Assembly: GCA_965204245.1 (NCBI GenBank)
Contig: CBDBED010000013.1
Span: 62,001-126,000, forward strand
Direction: 5' to 3'
Length of the DNA stretch: 64,000 nucleotides
DNA from: JAAXIE01 sp965204245
Lineage (GTDB): Bacteria; Chloroflexota; Dehalococcoidia; Lucifugimonadales; JAAXIE01
The notes beneath the pieces are model-generated. The model saw only the letters and a list, made by a program, of their open reading frames with translations, searched no databases and had not been told where the DNA came from. The position numbers and the translations under genes are program-made. Positions 51,948-60,399 of the stretch are shown here, piece by piece (position 1 is the first letter of the stretch; every line of letters begins with the position of its first letter).

Positions 51948-53281
51948 GGCTTGAACTCCTCCAAGGCATCCACCAAGCCATCGATTTCTTCCTTGGTGTT
52001 CACCTCGGTGACACAGAGAAGCATCCCATTGTTGAAGTGGTCGCCCACATCCAATCCCCCGATAATCCCACGCTCCAAGAGATACGCATTGACGTCTCGG
52101 GCTGGTGCCGGGCAGGTGATGGGAAACTCAAAAGCGAAAGTGCCCTCTAGCGGGAGAGCATAACCCGGCAGCCCCGCAATGCGCTCAGCCGCATAGTGGG
52201 CCTTGTGGTAAGCCTGCTCCGCCACCTGTCGTAACCCCCGCTTGCCCAAGGCAGCCGTATAAACCGTAGCCGCCAAAGCCATCAGGGCTTGGTTCGTACA
52301 GATGTTGCTCGTAGCCCGCTCCCGGCGGATGTGCTGCTCCCGCGTGCTCAGAGTCAGCACGAAGCCCGGCCGACCGTCACGGTCCGTGGTCCTTCCCGCT
52401 AATCGCCCCGGCATCTGCCGCAGCAACGCTTGCCGTGTCGAAAACAGCCCGACATACGGACCGCCATAGCTCACGGGCAGGCCGAGCGACTGCCCCTCTC
52501 CCGTCACCATGTCGGCCCCAAAGCTCCCCGGAGGCTTCAGCATTGCCATCGCCACCGGGTCCGAGGACACCACCATCAATGCCCTGACCACATCCGACAT
52601 ATGCCGGTATCGCGCCAGGTCCCCCAAGTATCCAAAGAAGTTGGGGTACTGCACCACGATGCAGGCCGTCTCCGGGTGCAACTCCGTTGCATCCGGCTCC
52701 ACCGTCACAACCTCCAAGCCTTGAGGCACACAATACGTCTCCAGCACCTCCCGGTACGCGGGAGAGATCGTGCTAAGCGCCCCGATACGCGCCCGTCCTG
52801 TCACCCGGCAGGCCATCAGCGCCGCCTCCGCCAACGCGCTCGCCCCGTCATACAACCCGGCGTTCGCTACCTCCATGTCATACAGGCTGCATATCATCGA
52901 CTGGAATTCGTAAGTCGCCTGCAACGTCCCCTGGCTTATCTCAGGTTGATACGGCGTGTACGAGGTCAGGAATTCACCTCTGGTAATGAGAGCCCTGACA
53001 ATGCTGGGCGCAAAATGGTTGTACGCTCCAGCCCCCAAGAAGCAGGCATATTCCCCCGCATGCCGGTTCCGTGCCGCAAATGCATCCATCTCCCGGCGCA
53101 GTTCTAGTTCAGACAAGGGCCCCGGCAGGTCCAAAGGCGGATTGCGGTAGTCCAACGGAATATCCGCAAATAGGTCGTCAAGCTCGGACACTCCTATGGC
53201 TTGCAGCATGGCAGCCCGGTCGTCTTCCGTGGTGGGCAGGTAGTGGAAGCGCGCGGCACCGTCTACGCCAAGGTCTGCCAT
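51944..53281 (-). CDS. gcvPA: Glycine dehydrogenase (decarboxylating) subunit 1
   Basis: 445 aa N-terminal half of the split P-protein. Family blocks: RFHYLPTTEDDRAAMLQAIG, CFLGAGAYNHFAPS, SYTPYQPEISQGTLQATYEF, NAGLYDGASALAEAALMA and LSTREQHIRRERATSNICTN. It pairs with GcvPB to form the PLP enzyme. It lies 22 bp after gcvT and overlaps gcvPB by 4 bp, giving the order gcvT-gcvPA-gcvPB. The length is normal for the split form found in many non-proteobacteria. Confidence 0.96.
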   Translation of the reverse strand: MADLGVDGAARFHYLPTTEDDRAAMLQAIGVSELDDLFADIPLDYRNPPLDLPGPLSELELRREMDAFAARNRHAGEYACFLGAGAYNHFAPSIVRALITRGEFLTSYTPYQPEISQGTLQATYEFQSMICSLYDMEVANAGLYDGASALAEAALMACRVTGRARIGALSTISPAYREVLETYCVPQGLEVVTVEPDATELHPETACIVVQYPNFFGYLGDLARYRHMSDVVRALMVVSSDPVAMAMLKPPGSFGADMVTGEGQSLGLPVSYGGPYVGLFSTRQALLRQMPGRLAGRTTDRDGRPGFVLTLSTREQHIRRERATSNICTNQALMALAATVYTAALGKRGLRQVAEQAYHKAHYAAERIAGLPGYALPLEGTFAFEFPITCPAPARDVNAYLLERGIIGGLDVGDHFNNGMLLCVTEVNTKEEIDGLVDALEEFKP

Positions 53282-53303
53282 TCCTCTCTCCTGTCCCCGC
53301 TCC

Positions 53304-54431
53304 TCAACCCGCCCGCCTTCTCGAATAAAAGGGCAGCGAGACGACCTCTGCCTCCATCAATTCGCCCCGAATATCCACATCCAGCAGTTGTCCTGCCTCG
53401 GCCAGCTCCGGGGGAACAAAGCCCATGGCGATGCTCGCGTTCAGCGTCGGAGAGAACGTCCCGCTGCTGATGACCCCCACTGGGGCGCCTTGGTGCAGCA
53501 GCCGATACCCGTGACGCCCCACCGAGCGGCCCCGCACGTTCAACCCCACCAGTTGCCTCGCAAGCCCTCTCTCCTGCTGCTTTACCAGCGCATCGTGACC
53601 AACGAAATCGCCCTCCATGTGCACATAGCGCTGCAGACCGGCCTCCAATGGGGTCGTGCTGGCATCCATGTCCGTCCCATGCAAACGCAGTCCCGCCTCC
53701 AAGCGCAACACGTCCCGCGCACCCAGTCCGCAGGGAGAAGCTCCAAGCTCCACCAGTCGGGACCACACTTGGGGCCCCTGCCCCGCGTCCAGAACTAGCT
53801 CGACCCCATCCTCGCCGGTATAACCCGTTCGGCTGATGAGCCCCTCCTGCCCGTCGATCATCGCTTCCTGTATCCCGAAGGGCCGCGTTACCGGCCCTTC
53901 CAAGCTGTCTTGACCTAGGAGCGACAGCGCAATCCTCTCAGCCGAAGGTCCCTGCAATGCGATTAGTGCTGTCGCAGCCGTCCGGTCGTCCAGCGCCACA
54001 TCCGACAGCCCATCTCCCATCAAGCCCTGCGTCCATTGCACCACCTGTTCCCTGTTGGCCGCGTTGCACACCAGCAGGTAGTTTACAGGGCCAAGGCGGG
54101 CTATCACCACGTCATCAATGATTCCCCCCGCCTCGTTGCAGATCATGCAATAGCGGGCGCGGCCTTCCGCCAAGGCTGGCACATTGGCCGTAAGCAGCCG
54201 GTCGAGCAACTCCTCAGCCTGCCTGCCAGAAATGAAAAGGCGCCCCATGTGGGATACATCAAAAATCCCGGCCTCGGACCGCACGGCCTTCGCCTCAGCG
54301 AAGATGCCCCTGTATTGCAGGGGCATCTCCCACCCGGCAAATGGCACCATTTTTGCCCCTGAATCCACATGAGCCCCGAACAAACTCGTCCGAAACAGCC
54401 CCGTGCGATCCAAAGGTCCACCCGTACTCAT
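53304..54431 (-). CDS. gcvT: Aminomethyltransferase (glycine cleavage T protein)
   Basis: 375 aa. It transfers the methylene group from aminomethyl-GcvH to tetrahydrofolate and releases ammonia. Seen: GAKMVPFAGWEMPLQYRGIF, DVSHMGRLFISG, MICNEAGGIIDDVVI, SRTGYTGEDGVEL, LRLEAGLRLHGTDMD and a C-terminal barrel ending EAEVVSLPFYSRRR. Start ATG with GGGAG upstream. It lies 12 bp after the metallo-hydrolase gene, in the transcript that starts at the promoter near 55.37 kb. Confidence 0.95.
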   Translation of the reverse strand: MSTGGPLDRTGLFRTSLFGAHVDSGAKMVPFAGWEMPLQYRGIFAEAKAVRSEAGIFDVSHMGRLFISGRQAEELLDRLLTANVPALAEGRARYCMICNEAGGIIDDVVIARLGPVNYLLVCNAANREQVVQWTQGLMGDGLSDVALDDRTAATALIALQGPSAERIALSLLGQDSLEGPVTRPFGIQEAMIDGQEGLISRTGYTGEDGVELVLDAGQGPQVWSRLVELGASPCGLGARDVLRLEAGLRLHGTDMDASTTPLEAGLQRYVHMEGDFVGHDALVKQQERGLARQLVGLNVRGRSVGRHGYRLLHQGAPVGVISSGTFSPTLNASIAMGFVPPELAEAGQLLDVDIRGELMEAEVVSLPFYSRRRAG

Positions 54432-54443
54432 AGGTCTCCCTGT

Positions 54444-55322
54444 CTACCTCGAACCCGGCCAGTTGGCATACATGGCGAAGTTCGGTGCCGACGGAGCAGG
54501 CCAGCTTCCCGTCAGGTAGTCGTACAAATTGGCAACATTCATTCGCATCACAATTGGAGCCATCCCGTCCTGCCCCACATCCATGGGATACCGGTCCGTG
54601 ATGTCCGTCAGGTTCGAGATGGCCTCGTCCTTGGTCATGCCGCGCTCAATGCCTCCCCTCACGTACTCCTTCCACTCCTGCACCAAGGCCGACTGCTCGT
54701 TCAGATAGCCCTTGTCGCACAGTTCGCCATGCCCAGGGACGAAAATGTCCTCGTCCAGTTTTCGCAGGGACTCCAGTGCCGTCATCCATAGGTCCGGGTT
54801 CCCCTCGTGGATCCACGTCTGCACGCTGCGGAAGATGTTGTCGCTCGTCCACACCACTCCCTCTTCCTTTATGCAGATCGCAGCTTGGTACAGCGTATGC
54901 CCCGGCATGTGGATCATCTCAATGGTGTGGTTCCCCACATGCAGCGTCATGCCGTTCTTGAAGGTAATCATCGGCGCGTTCGCCTCGTAGCCTTCCAGCA
55001 GCGCAGGCTCGTCCGGCCCGAAGGCCCCAACCCGGCGCACATGCTCCGCCATGTCCGTGTTGGCGATGCGGTTCAGCACACCCTCATGCGCAATTACCGG
55101 AGCATTGAAAAAAGCGTTCCCCGACCAGTGGTCCGCATGAGGCTCCGTGTTGATGATATACCGCAGCGGCCCCTTCGACTCCATCTCAGCCTTCAGTGCC
55201 ACCGCATCGCTCGGCTTGTGAGGGCTGTCGAACATAACCAAGCCCTCCGACGTGACCAGATAGCCGAAGTTGCATCCACGGCACTTGGTCTCCGCAAATA
55301 CATTGCTCGTTACTTGCTGCAC
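54444..55322 (-). CDS. MBL-fold metallo-hydrolase
   Basis: 292 aa metallo-beta-lactamase fold. Metal ligands: EPHADHWSG (the HxHxDH motif with Glu in the first place), MPGHTLYQAA, and FVPGHGELCDKG. DSPHKPSDAVALK gives the strand before the motif. Members of this shape hydrolyse thioesters, lactones or oxidised thiols, or act beside PQQ enzymes. GTG start with GGGAGG 6 nt upstream. It is the first gene of the transcript that continues with the glycine cleavage genes, which is an unusual pairing. Confidence 0.87.
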   Translation of the reverse strand: MQQVTSNVFAETKCRGCNFGYLVTSEGLVMFDSPHKPSDAVALKAEMESKGPLRYIINTEPHADHWSGNAFFNAPVIAHEGVLNRIANTDMAEHVRRVGAFGPDEPALLEGYEANAPMITFKNGMTLHVGNHTIEMIHMPGHTLYQAAICIKEEGVVWTSDNIFRSVQTWIHEGNPDLWMTALESLRKLDEDIFVPGHGELCDKGYLNEQSALVQEWKEYVRGGIERGMTKDEAISNLTDITDRYPMDVGQDGMAPIVMRMNVANLYDYLTGSWPAPSAPNFAMYANWPGSR

Positions 55323-55355
55323 GCTACACCTCCCGGTGCTTCAGTCGTAAAGCTG

Positions 55356-55385
55356 AGTGTACCCGCCCCCGCTTGGGAGCGTCAA
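55356..55385 (-). promoter_or_regulatory. Promoter of the MBL-gcvT-gcvPA-gcvPB unit
   Basis: Minus strand: TTGACG (55385-55380), an 18-nt spacer, TACACT (55361-55356), 34 bp before the start codon. No glycine riboswitch fits in the short leader. Confidence 0.7.
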
Positions 55386-55399
55386 ATAGTCACACCCTG

Positions 55400-55762
55400 C
55401 TAGGCCCTTGGTATATGGACTCGAAGGCCCTTATCGTCAATAGTGGCCATTCTGCCTTGAAGCTCCAGCCCCTCAACAGAAGAGAGGTGCTCCGACAGTG
55501 ACCGCACGATTGCCTCGAGAGGCCACCCACCCATACGAAGCGTAATAAGCGACGGCCCTCTTTCACCTAAGCCTTCAATTATTCTCGAGAAGTCTAGGTC
55601 CCTTGTGAGTATCACTCGGCGATCCTCCATAGCCCTAGCTACGATATCGGTGTCAGGCGAAGTTGCTGGCATCAGTGCACCCGACCAGATAGTGTCGTGC
55701 CCCAAGCTATTGAGGAAGTCGACGATATTCTCGGACAAGCTGACGTCGACCAGTATCCTCAT
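55400..55762 (-). CDS. DUF5615 PIN-like toxin candidate
   Basis: 120 aa. Start MRILVDVSLSENIVDFLNSLGHD, with acidic residues in DTDIVARAMEDRRVILTRDLDF, is the DUF5615/Mut7-C-like PIN pattern; PIN folds cut RNA with a cluster of Asp residues (here D6, the DTD and the TRDLD). It overlaps the DUF433 gene before it by 4 bp, the standard antitoxin-toxin order for this pair. Toxicity is inferred from family context only. Confidence 0.85.
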   Translation of the reverse strand: MRILVDVSLSENIVDFLNSLGHDTIWSGALMPATSPDTDIVARAMEDRRVILTRDLDFSRIIEGLGERGPSLITLRMGGWPLEAIVRSLSEHLSSVEGLELQGRMATIDDKGLRVHIPRA

Positions 55763-56022
55763 TTGGCTTTAGAGGCGATCCTCTGGTAGCTCGTTACCCA
55801 AGCTCCCCACTTGGCACATTGCCGTACATCGGCATCCTCCAGCCCTGGGAAATCCCTGATAATGTCGGCTACCTCATAGCCCTCCGAGAGGAAGCGCAGG
55901 ATGGTCGCAACGGTGTAGCGGGTACCCTTCACTCGAAGGCTGCCCCCGCAGTAGGCTGGGTTCGAGTCTAAGCGGTCCAAATCAGCCCTGATGGACCGCT
56001 TGGGCGCGCCTGTGTCAGCCAT
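55759..56022 (-). CDS. DUF433 antitoxin-like protein (copy 2)
   Basis: 87 aa. The DUF433 block reads CGGSLRVKGTRYTVATILRFLSEGYEVADIIRDFPGLEDADV in the expected order (Pro/Gly-rich entry, helix-turn-helix, PGL). It is partner to the DUF5615 gene, with a 4-bp overlap. A second DUF433 gene lies only 12 bp upstream; this copy has an extra charged N-terminus (MADTGAPKRSIRADLDRLDS). Confidence 0.88.
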   Translation of the reverse strand: MADTGAPKRSIRADLDRLDSNPAYCGGSLRVKGTRYTVATILRFLSEGYEVADIIRDFPGLEDADVRQCAKWGAWVTSYQRIASKAK

Positions 56023-56034
56023 CGCTATCCTCTC

Positions 56035-56292
56035 CTACAGTGCCAAATCCGGGTGCTCAATCAGCCACAAAGCATACCGTGCACACCGCCGGACATGCAC
56101 ATCCTCCAATCCAGGATGCATCCGCAGGATATCCGGCGTATTGTAGCCGTCAGCAATCAAATTCAGTATCGACTCCACCGTGATTTCCGTCCCCTCTAGC
56201 CTCGGCTTCCCATCACATATTCCGGGGTCCACCTCAATGCCCTCCAGCATCGAAGCCATGTACTTGAAGGGAGCGCTCTCATACAACGACAT
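56035..56292 (-). CDS. DUF433 antitoxin-like protein (copy 1)
   Basis: 85 aa. DUF433 block: GIEVDPGICDGKPRLEGTEI, VESILNLIADGYNTPDILR and MHPGLEDVHVRRCARYALW. It is more typical than its neighbour in the entry region (PGICDGKPR). It is the first gene of a three-gene set with another DUF433 and a DUF5615, all minus strand with gaps of 12 bp or less. Either it is a duplicated antitoxin or it counters a toxin elsewhere. Confidence 0.88.
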   Translation of the reverse strand: MSLYESAPFKYMASMLEGIEVDPGICDGKPRLEGTEITVESILNLIADGYNTPDILRMHPGLEDVHVRRCARYALWLIEHPDLAL

Positions 56293-56444
56293 TCATTCTC
56301 TCTCAATCACGCGCCCGCGTAGATGCAACAATTATCCTCTGTCCTCACTCAAGCGCGCAAACAGTTCGTATCCAGCAAACCGCCAGACCCTGCCAATCCC
56401 GTCAATCCGACCACGGTGCGCCTCTCCACCATGACATTTTCCCG

Positions 56445-56474
56445 TTGACAGCGCACGTACATGGGTTCTACTGT
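56445..56474 (+). promoter_or_regulatory. Putative promoter of the HTH gene
   Basis: TTGACA (56445-56450), an 18-nt spacer, and a weak TACTGT (56469-56474), 80 bp before the start. The rest of the 262-bp gap (56293-56554) shows no gene. Confidence 0.45.
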
Positions 56475-56554
56475 GACCTCATATCGCAGGGGTGGCTCCC
56501 TTTGGAGTGACCCCGCGCCTCGCCCTTGTAAGTCAGTCTAATTTGGAGAAAATC

Positions 56555-56977
56555 ATGGCCCGTAAACTCAAGAGGAAGAACCTAAAGGCCCAAGTCACTA
56601 ACCAGTCAAGCCGGTCCAAATCCCGCGAGGACAGAAAGACCAAGTTCCTCGCCGCTCGCAAGTTCGGCGCATCCGTAGTTCAAGCCGCTCGCTGGGCCGG
56701 CGTCCCAAGGGCAACCGCGTACCGCTGGCGTCAGCGCGACCCGGAGTTCGCCCAAGCATGGGAAGACCCTGAAGACCACGTGCTCCAAAGCCTCGAATTC
56801 GAAGCCTTCAAGCGCGCCATCGACGGCAACGACCGCCTCCTTCTCTTCCTCCTCAAGTCTTACGACCGCGCAATAGACGATCGCCGCCTCATGAGATTGT
56901 TGAGTCAGAGAATGCAACAGTCCCACTATGAGGAAGATGAAGAAGATGATGAGGATGAGGATGAGGATGAGGAATAG
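56555..56977 (+). CDS. Basic-acidic HTH protein with poly-Asp/Glu tail
   Basis: 140 aa. Very basic N-terminus (ARKLKRKNLKAQ, then SKSREDRKTK), a helix-turn-helix (ASVVQAARWAGVPRATAYRW) followed by RDPEFAQAW, as in terminase-small-subunit or transposase-type HTH proteins, then helices and a C-terminal run of about 16 residues that are almost all Asp/Glu. The tail is coded by GAGGAT-type hexamers. GGAGA lies before the ATG at 56555. No phage or transposase genes adjoin. Possibly a nucleoid or mobile-element-derived DNA-binding protein; function unassigned. Confidence 0.7.
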   Translation: MARKLKRKNLKAQVTNQSSRSKSREDRKTKFLAARKFGASVVQAARWAGVPRATAYRWRQRDPEFAQAWEDPEDHVLQSLEFEAFKRAIDGNDRLLLFLLKSYDRAIDDRRLMRLLSQRMQQSHYEEDEEDDEDEDEDEE

Positions 56978-57119
56978 GATTCCATGAAGGAATCTATACC
57001 CGCCATGACCCGCCTTACTACTAACCCCATCCTGACGGTGTTACCTATGCTCTTGTCGGCTACCCCTGTGCCCCTCCACCCTATGACCCAAACGATCCAC
57101 CACTGTCTCGTCGGGTCCC

Positions 57120-57283
57120 CACCATTCGTATCTGAAATGACCCCCTGTGAGACAAATGAGACACTTTCCAGCTACAAAACTCTTCTCCGCAGCTACGAAT
57201 GGTGTCTCACGCAACCCCTAATTCGTATCTGGAGGAACCGCTCCTGCGAAATAGCAATGAGTCCGGAATGGGACACCTGTCCC
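57120..57283. repeat. Nested direct and inverted repeats in a non-coding gap
   Basis: CACCATTCGTA (57120-57130) is matched by its exact complement at 57194-57204. ATTCGTATCTG occurs directly at 57124-57134 and 57221-57231. GGGACA-CC-TGTCCC is a perfect palindrome at 57270-57283. The 56978-57368 gap (391 bp) has no convincing gene. Confidence 0.65.
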
Positions 57284-57300
57284 ACCCATCATCCACCCGC

Positions 57301-57329
57301 TTGACACCTCAACCCGCCCTACCTAGCAT
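57301..57329 (+). promoter_or_regulatory. Promoter of the amidohydrolase gene at 57.4 kb
   Basis: TTGACA (57301-57306), a 17-nt spacer, TAGCAT (57324-57329), 39 bp before the start codon, which has AGGAGG upstream. Confidence 0.75.
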
Positions 57330-57368
57330 CCCTCCCATACCATCCCCATACAATCCAGGAGGCCAGCC

Positions 57369-58637
57369 ATGCAGGTCCTGACAGGAGCGACCCTTATCGA
57401 CGGCACAGGCCGGATACCTGTCGCTGACATGGCCGTGGTGCTGAACGACGAGGGCCGCATCGAAGAAGTCGGCCCTCGCCCTGCCGTCACCATCCCTCCC
57501 GGCGCCACCACCTACGACCTCTCCGGCCTCACCCTCATGCCCGGCCTCATCGACTGCCACGACCACCTCTCCTCCCACGGCACCAGCCTCGCCGAGCGTT
57601 TCGCCCTCGCCGAGCCCATCAGCACCGCCCATGTCCGCACCGCCACCGTCCTCGAACAGGTCCTCAACACCGGCTACACCACCGTCCGCGACGGCGGCTG
57701 GCTCGATGTCGGCTTCAAACAGGCCATCGATCAGAAACTCATCAACGGCCCCCGCCTTGTCCTCGCCACCAGCCCCATCTCACCCATCGGCGGCCTCGCC
57801 GACCGCGTGTCTCCCTCCGGGCACTCCTGCGTGCAACCCCACGGCTACATCGACCCCAACCTGCCTGACGGCGTCGCCACTGGCGTCGACGATGTCCGCC
57901 GTAAGGTACGCGAGATGGTCCGAGCAGGCGCCGATGTCGTGAAGTTCGCCACCACCGGCGGCGCCTCCAGCCGTGTCGGACACGGCCCCAAGGACGTCGA
58001 GTTCGACCGCGACGAGATCAACATGCTCGTTCAGGAAGCCAACTTCCTCGGCCGCCGCGCCATGTGCCACGCCTTGGGCGGCCCGGGCCTCCGCATGGCC
58101 ATCGAGGCAGGCGTCCACTCCATCGAACACGGCACCTACCTAGACGAAGACCCCGACCTCCTGCCCATGATGGCCGACAAGAACATCTTCTTCGTCCCCA
58201 CATTCACCGTCTACGTCTACCACGGCACCCAGGGCAGCCCCCACGGCCGCGTTCGCGCCCAAGCCCTCAAGGAACACCACGCCAACAGCCTCCGCCGTGC
58301 CTTGGAACTAGGCGTCAAAGTAGTCGCAGGCACCGACGCCGGCGCATGGGATCACCCCCACAACGCCCGCGAACTCGAATGCCTAGTCGACGCTGGCATG
58401 CCCCCCATGCAGGCCATCCAAGCCGCCACCGGCACAGCCGCCGAATGCCTAGACATGCAGCACGATATCGGCACCCTCGAAAAAGGCAAGCTCGCCGACC
58501 TCATAGCCATCGACGGCAACCCCCTACAAGACATCCGTCTCCTGCAAGACCCAACCAAACTCCGCCTAGTCATGAAAGGAGCCATCCCCGTCGTCAACCG
58601 CCTCTCAGGTACCCCCGGCACGGCCCTGCTATCGTAA
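57369..58637 (+). CDS. Amidohydrolase (prolidase/imidazolonepropionase-like)
   Basis: 422 aa amidohydrolase of the type seen in bacterial Xaa-Pro/Xaa-Arg dipeptidases. Binuclear site: LIDCHDHLSS (HxH), VVKFATTGGASS (carbamylated Lys), AMCHALGG, IEHGTYLDED and VAGTDAGAWDHPHN (catalytic Asp). The small sandwich domain is built from both ends (start MQVLTGATLIDGTG, end GKLADLIAIDGNPLQDI). Third-position C is very strong through this gene. No signal peptide. Substrate unknown. Confidence 0.85.
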   Translation: MQVLTGATLIDGTGRIPVADMAVVLNDEGRIEEVGPRPAVTIPPGATTYDLSGLTLMPGLIDCHDHLSSHGTSLAERFALAEPISTAHVRTATVLEQVLNTGYTTVRDGGWLDVGFKQAIDQKLINGPRLVLATSPISPIGGLADRVSPSGHSCVQPHGYIDPNLPDGVATGVDDVRRKVREMVRAGADVVKFATTGGASSRVGHGPKDVEFDRDEINMLVQEANFLGRRAMCHALGGPGLRMAIEAGVHSIEHGTYLDEDPDLLPMMADKNIFFVPTFTVYVYHGTQGSPHGRVRAQALKEHHANSLRRALELGVKVVAGTDAGAWDHPHNARELECLVDAGMPPMQAIQAATGTAAECLDMQHDIGTLEKGKLADLIAIDGNPLQDIRLLQDPTKLRLVMKGAIPVVNRLSGTPGTALLS

Positions 58638-58725
58638 CAAGCCAACTACGGCAACCTATGACTCGTGCTATCGCAATGGCCCCATGCCAGCGAAGGTGCA
58701 ATTAAGGTGGAATAAGGACGACTCC

Positions 58726-59475
58726 CTAGAAAATATTGGCGTCCTCGCCCACCCACTTGCGAATAAGCTCGTTCAGGGAACCGTCCGCTTTCATCGACGC
58801 GATTGCCTCGTTCAGCTTGTCCCGCAACTCGACGCTCTCCTCCCGCACGCCCATCCCGATTCCATGGCCCAGTAGCACCTGCGGTCCGACGACGGTCAGC
58901 CTCCCTTCATACTCCGCCAGCTTATCCACGGCGTAGGCGTGTTCCACCAAGCTCGCGTCGATGTCGCCATTGAGCAGCGCCTCAAGCCGGTCATCCTCGC
59001 TGCTGAACTCGGTATACCGGATGCCCCGCTCCGTGAAGTAGTCCGAGTAGATGGTGTTGGCGTAAGCCCCTAGTCGTCCCTGAACAGCTTCGTCGCCCGC
59101 ACTCGCCAAGGCCAAATAGACCGATGGCCCCGGCGGATAGTACGGCTCAGTGAAGTCAATGGTCTCGTCGCGCTCGTCGGTGATGCTCATCCCAGCCATG
59201 ATGACGTCGAACTCGCCACCCACCAAGTCCGGTATCATGTCCGGCCATTCGTTTAGCACCCACTCGCACTTCAGACCTGCGCGGCGACATAACTCGTCGC
59301 CGACCTCTCGCTCCAACCCGTCGATTTCGCCGGCATCGTTGATGAAGTTGAATGGGCGGTACTCGCCCTCGGTGGCAAGGCGGACGGTCTCCGAGCTACT
59401 GCACGCCAGCGACCCTACCACCAGCACGACGATTGCGGCCACCACGACCGAGTGCAGCATCTTCCGCCCAGTCAT
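58726..59475 (-). CDS. Amino-acid-type ABC substrate-binding lipoprotein
   Basis: 249 aa type-II binding protein (SBP_bac_3). Lipobox GSLAC with Cys25; then VRLATEGEYRPFNFIND, DVIMAGMSITDERDETIDFT and SLVEHAYAVDKL, typical of polar amino acid binders. It is the last gene of a minus-strand operon, 23 bp after the SMP-30 gene. No permease or ATPase partner is nearby. It would feed an amino acid or related compound to a transporter encoded elsewhere. Confidence 0.88.
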   Translation of the reverse strand: MTGRKMLHSVVVAAIVVLVVGSLACSSSETVRLATEGEYRPFNFINDAGEIDGLEREVGDELCRRAGLKCEWVLNEWPDMIPDLVGGEFDVIMAGMSITDERDETIDFTEPYYPPGPSVYLALASAGDEAVQGRLGAYANTIYSDYFTERGIRYTEFSSEDDRLEALLNGDIDASLVEHAYAVDKLAEYEGRLTVVGPQVLLGHGIGMGVREESVELRDKLNEAIASMKADGSLNELIRKWVGEDANIF

Positions 59476-59498
59476 GCGCCCATGCCCGCCAAATCCGG

Positions 59499-60347
59499 CT
59501 AAAACGGACTAACCCCAGGCACCCGCAACTGTATGGCGCATATCACTGGCCGAGCCGTGATATACAGTGTCATCATATCGATATTCCCGAAGGCCAGATT
59601 CGTCGGCTGGTGCGGCACCGGTATCGTCCCCAAGTGGTTCCCCTGCGCATCTATCACCCAGACGCCGCCACCGCCCGTGCAGTAGATGTTCCCGTCCACA
59701 TCCACCTTCATTCCGTCCGGGTTCCCCTCGGCCGCCACGTTCATGTCGATAAACACCCGGTCATTGCTCACCGACCCGTCGGCATTCACATCGCACACCC
59801 GGATGTTCCTGTTCACCGTATCGTTCGTGTACAGCAGCAACTCATCCGGCGACAGCGCAATCCCATTGGGCCTCCCAAAGTCATCAAACAACCTGCTTAC
59901 CGTCCCGTCCGTATCGGCACAGTAGACGCCATTGCACCCCTGCTCACCCGGATCAGGGTCAATCCCGTATGGCGGGTCGGTGAAATAAATGCGTCCGCTC
60001 GAATGGCACACGATGTCGTTCGGGCTGTTCAGCTTCTTGCCCCCAAAGCTGTCCGCCACCGTTGCCATCTGCCGGTTCGCTCCCATGCGCGACACCCGTC
60101 GCCCGCCGTGCTCGCACGCCAGCAGGTTGCCCTGCTTGTCCCAAGTCAGCCCGTTGGCATTCCCGCTCGGCTTCAGGTACGCCAGCGTCTGTCCCCCCGG
60201 CTCCCACCTGTACACCGTGTTCGCCGGTATGTCCGTGAACAGCAGGAACCCATTGGGATGCCACAACGGCCCCTCCGTGAACTTGAACCCGTGCCCAATG
60301 ACACGAGGCTCCGACTCGAATACCAAATCAGACATCTGGGCGCACAT
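59499..60347 (-). CDS. SMP-30/gluconolactonase-family protein
   Basis: 282 aa six-bladed propeller. Metal Glu in KFTEGPLWHPNG, Asn in ANGLTWDKQGN, and the RPNGIALSPDELLLYTNDT block with the Asp/Asn that bind Ca or Zn; ends in the MTLYITA strand. It hydrolyses sugar or aldonic lactones in related proteins. Cytoplasmic by the lack of a signal. It lies 52 bp after the DUF2182 gene. Confidence 0.9.
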   Translation of the reverse strand: MCAQMSDLVFESEPRVIGHGFKFTEGPLWHPNGFLLFTDIPANTVYRWEPGGQTLAYLKPSGNANGLTWDKQGNLLACEHGGRRVSRMGANRQMATVADSFGGKKLNSPNDIVCHSSGRIYFTDPPYGIDPDPGEQGCNGVYCADTDGTVSRLFDDFGRPNGIALSPDELLLYTNDTVNRNIRVCDVNADGSVSNDRVFIDMNVAAEGNPDGMKVDVDGNIYCTGGGGVWVIDAQGNHLGTIPVPHQPTNLAFGNIDMMTLYITARPVICAIQLRVPGVSPF

Positions 60348-60399
60348 GTTTCCCTCCCTCTAGTTGGTCCCCCGATTTGGGGTCATTCCGGTTTCAGCC

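Noticed and set aside
56984..57304. Small 106-aa frame in the gap before the amidohydrolase
   Set aside because: It covers the repeat island and has low-complexity, unconvincing composition.
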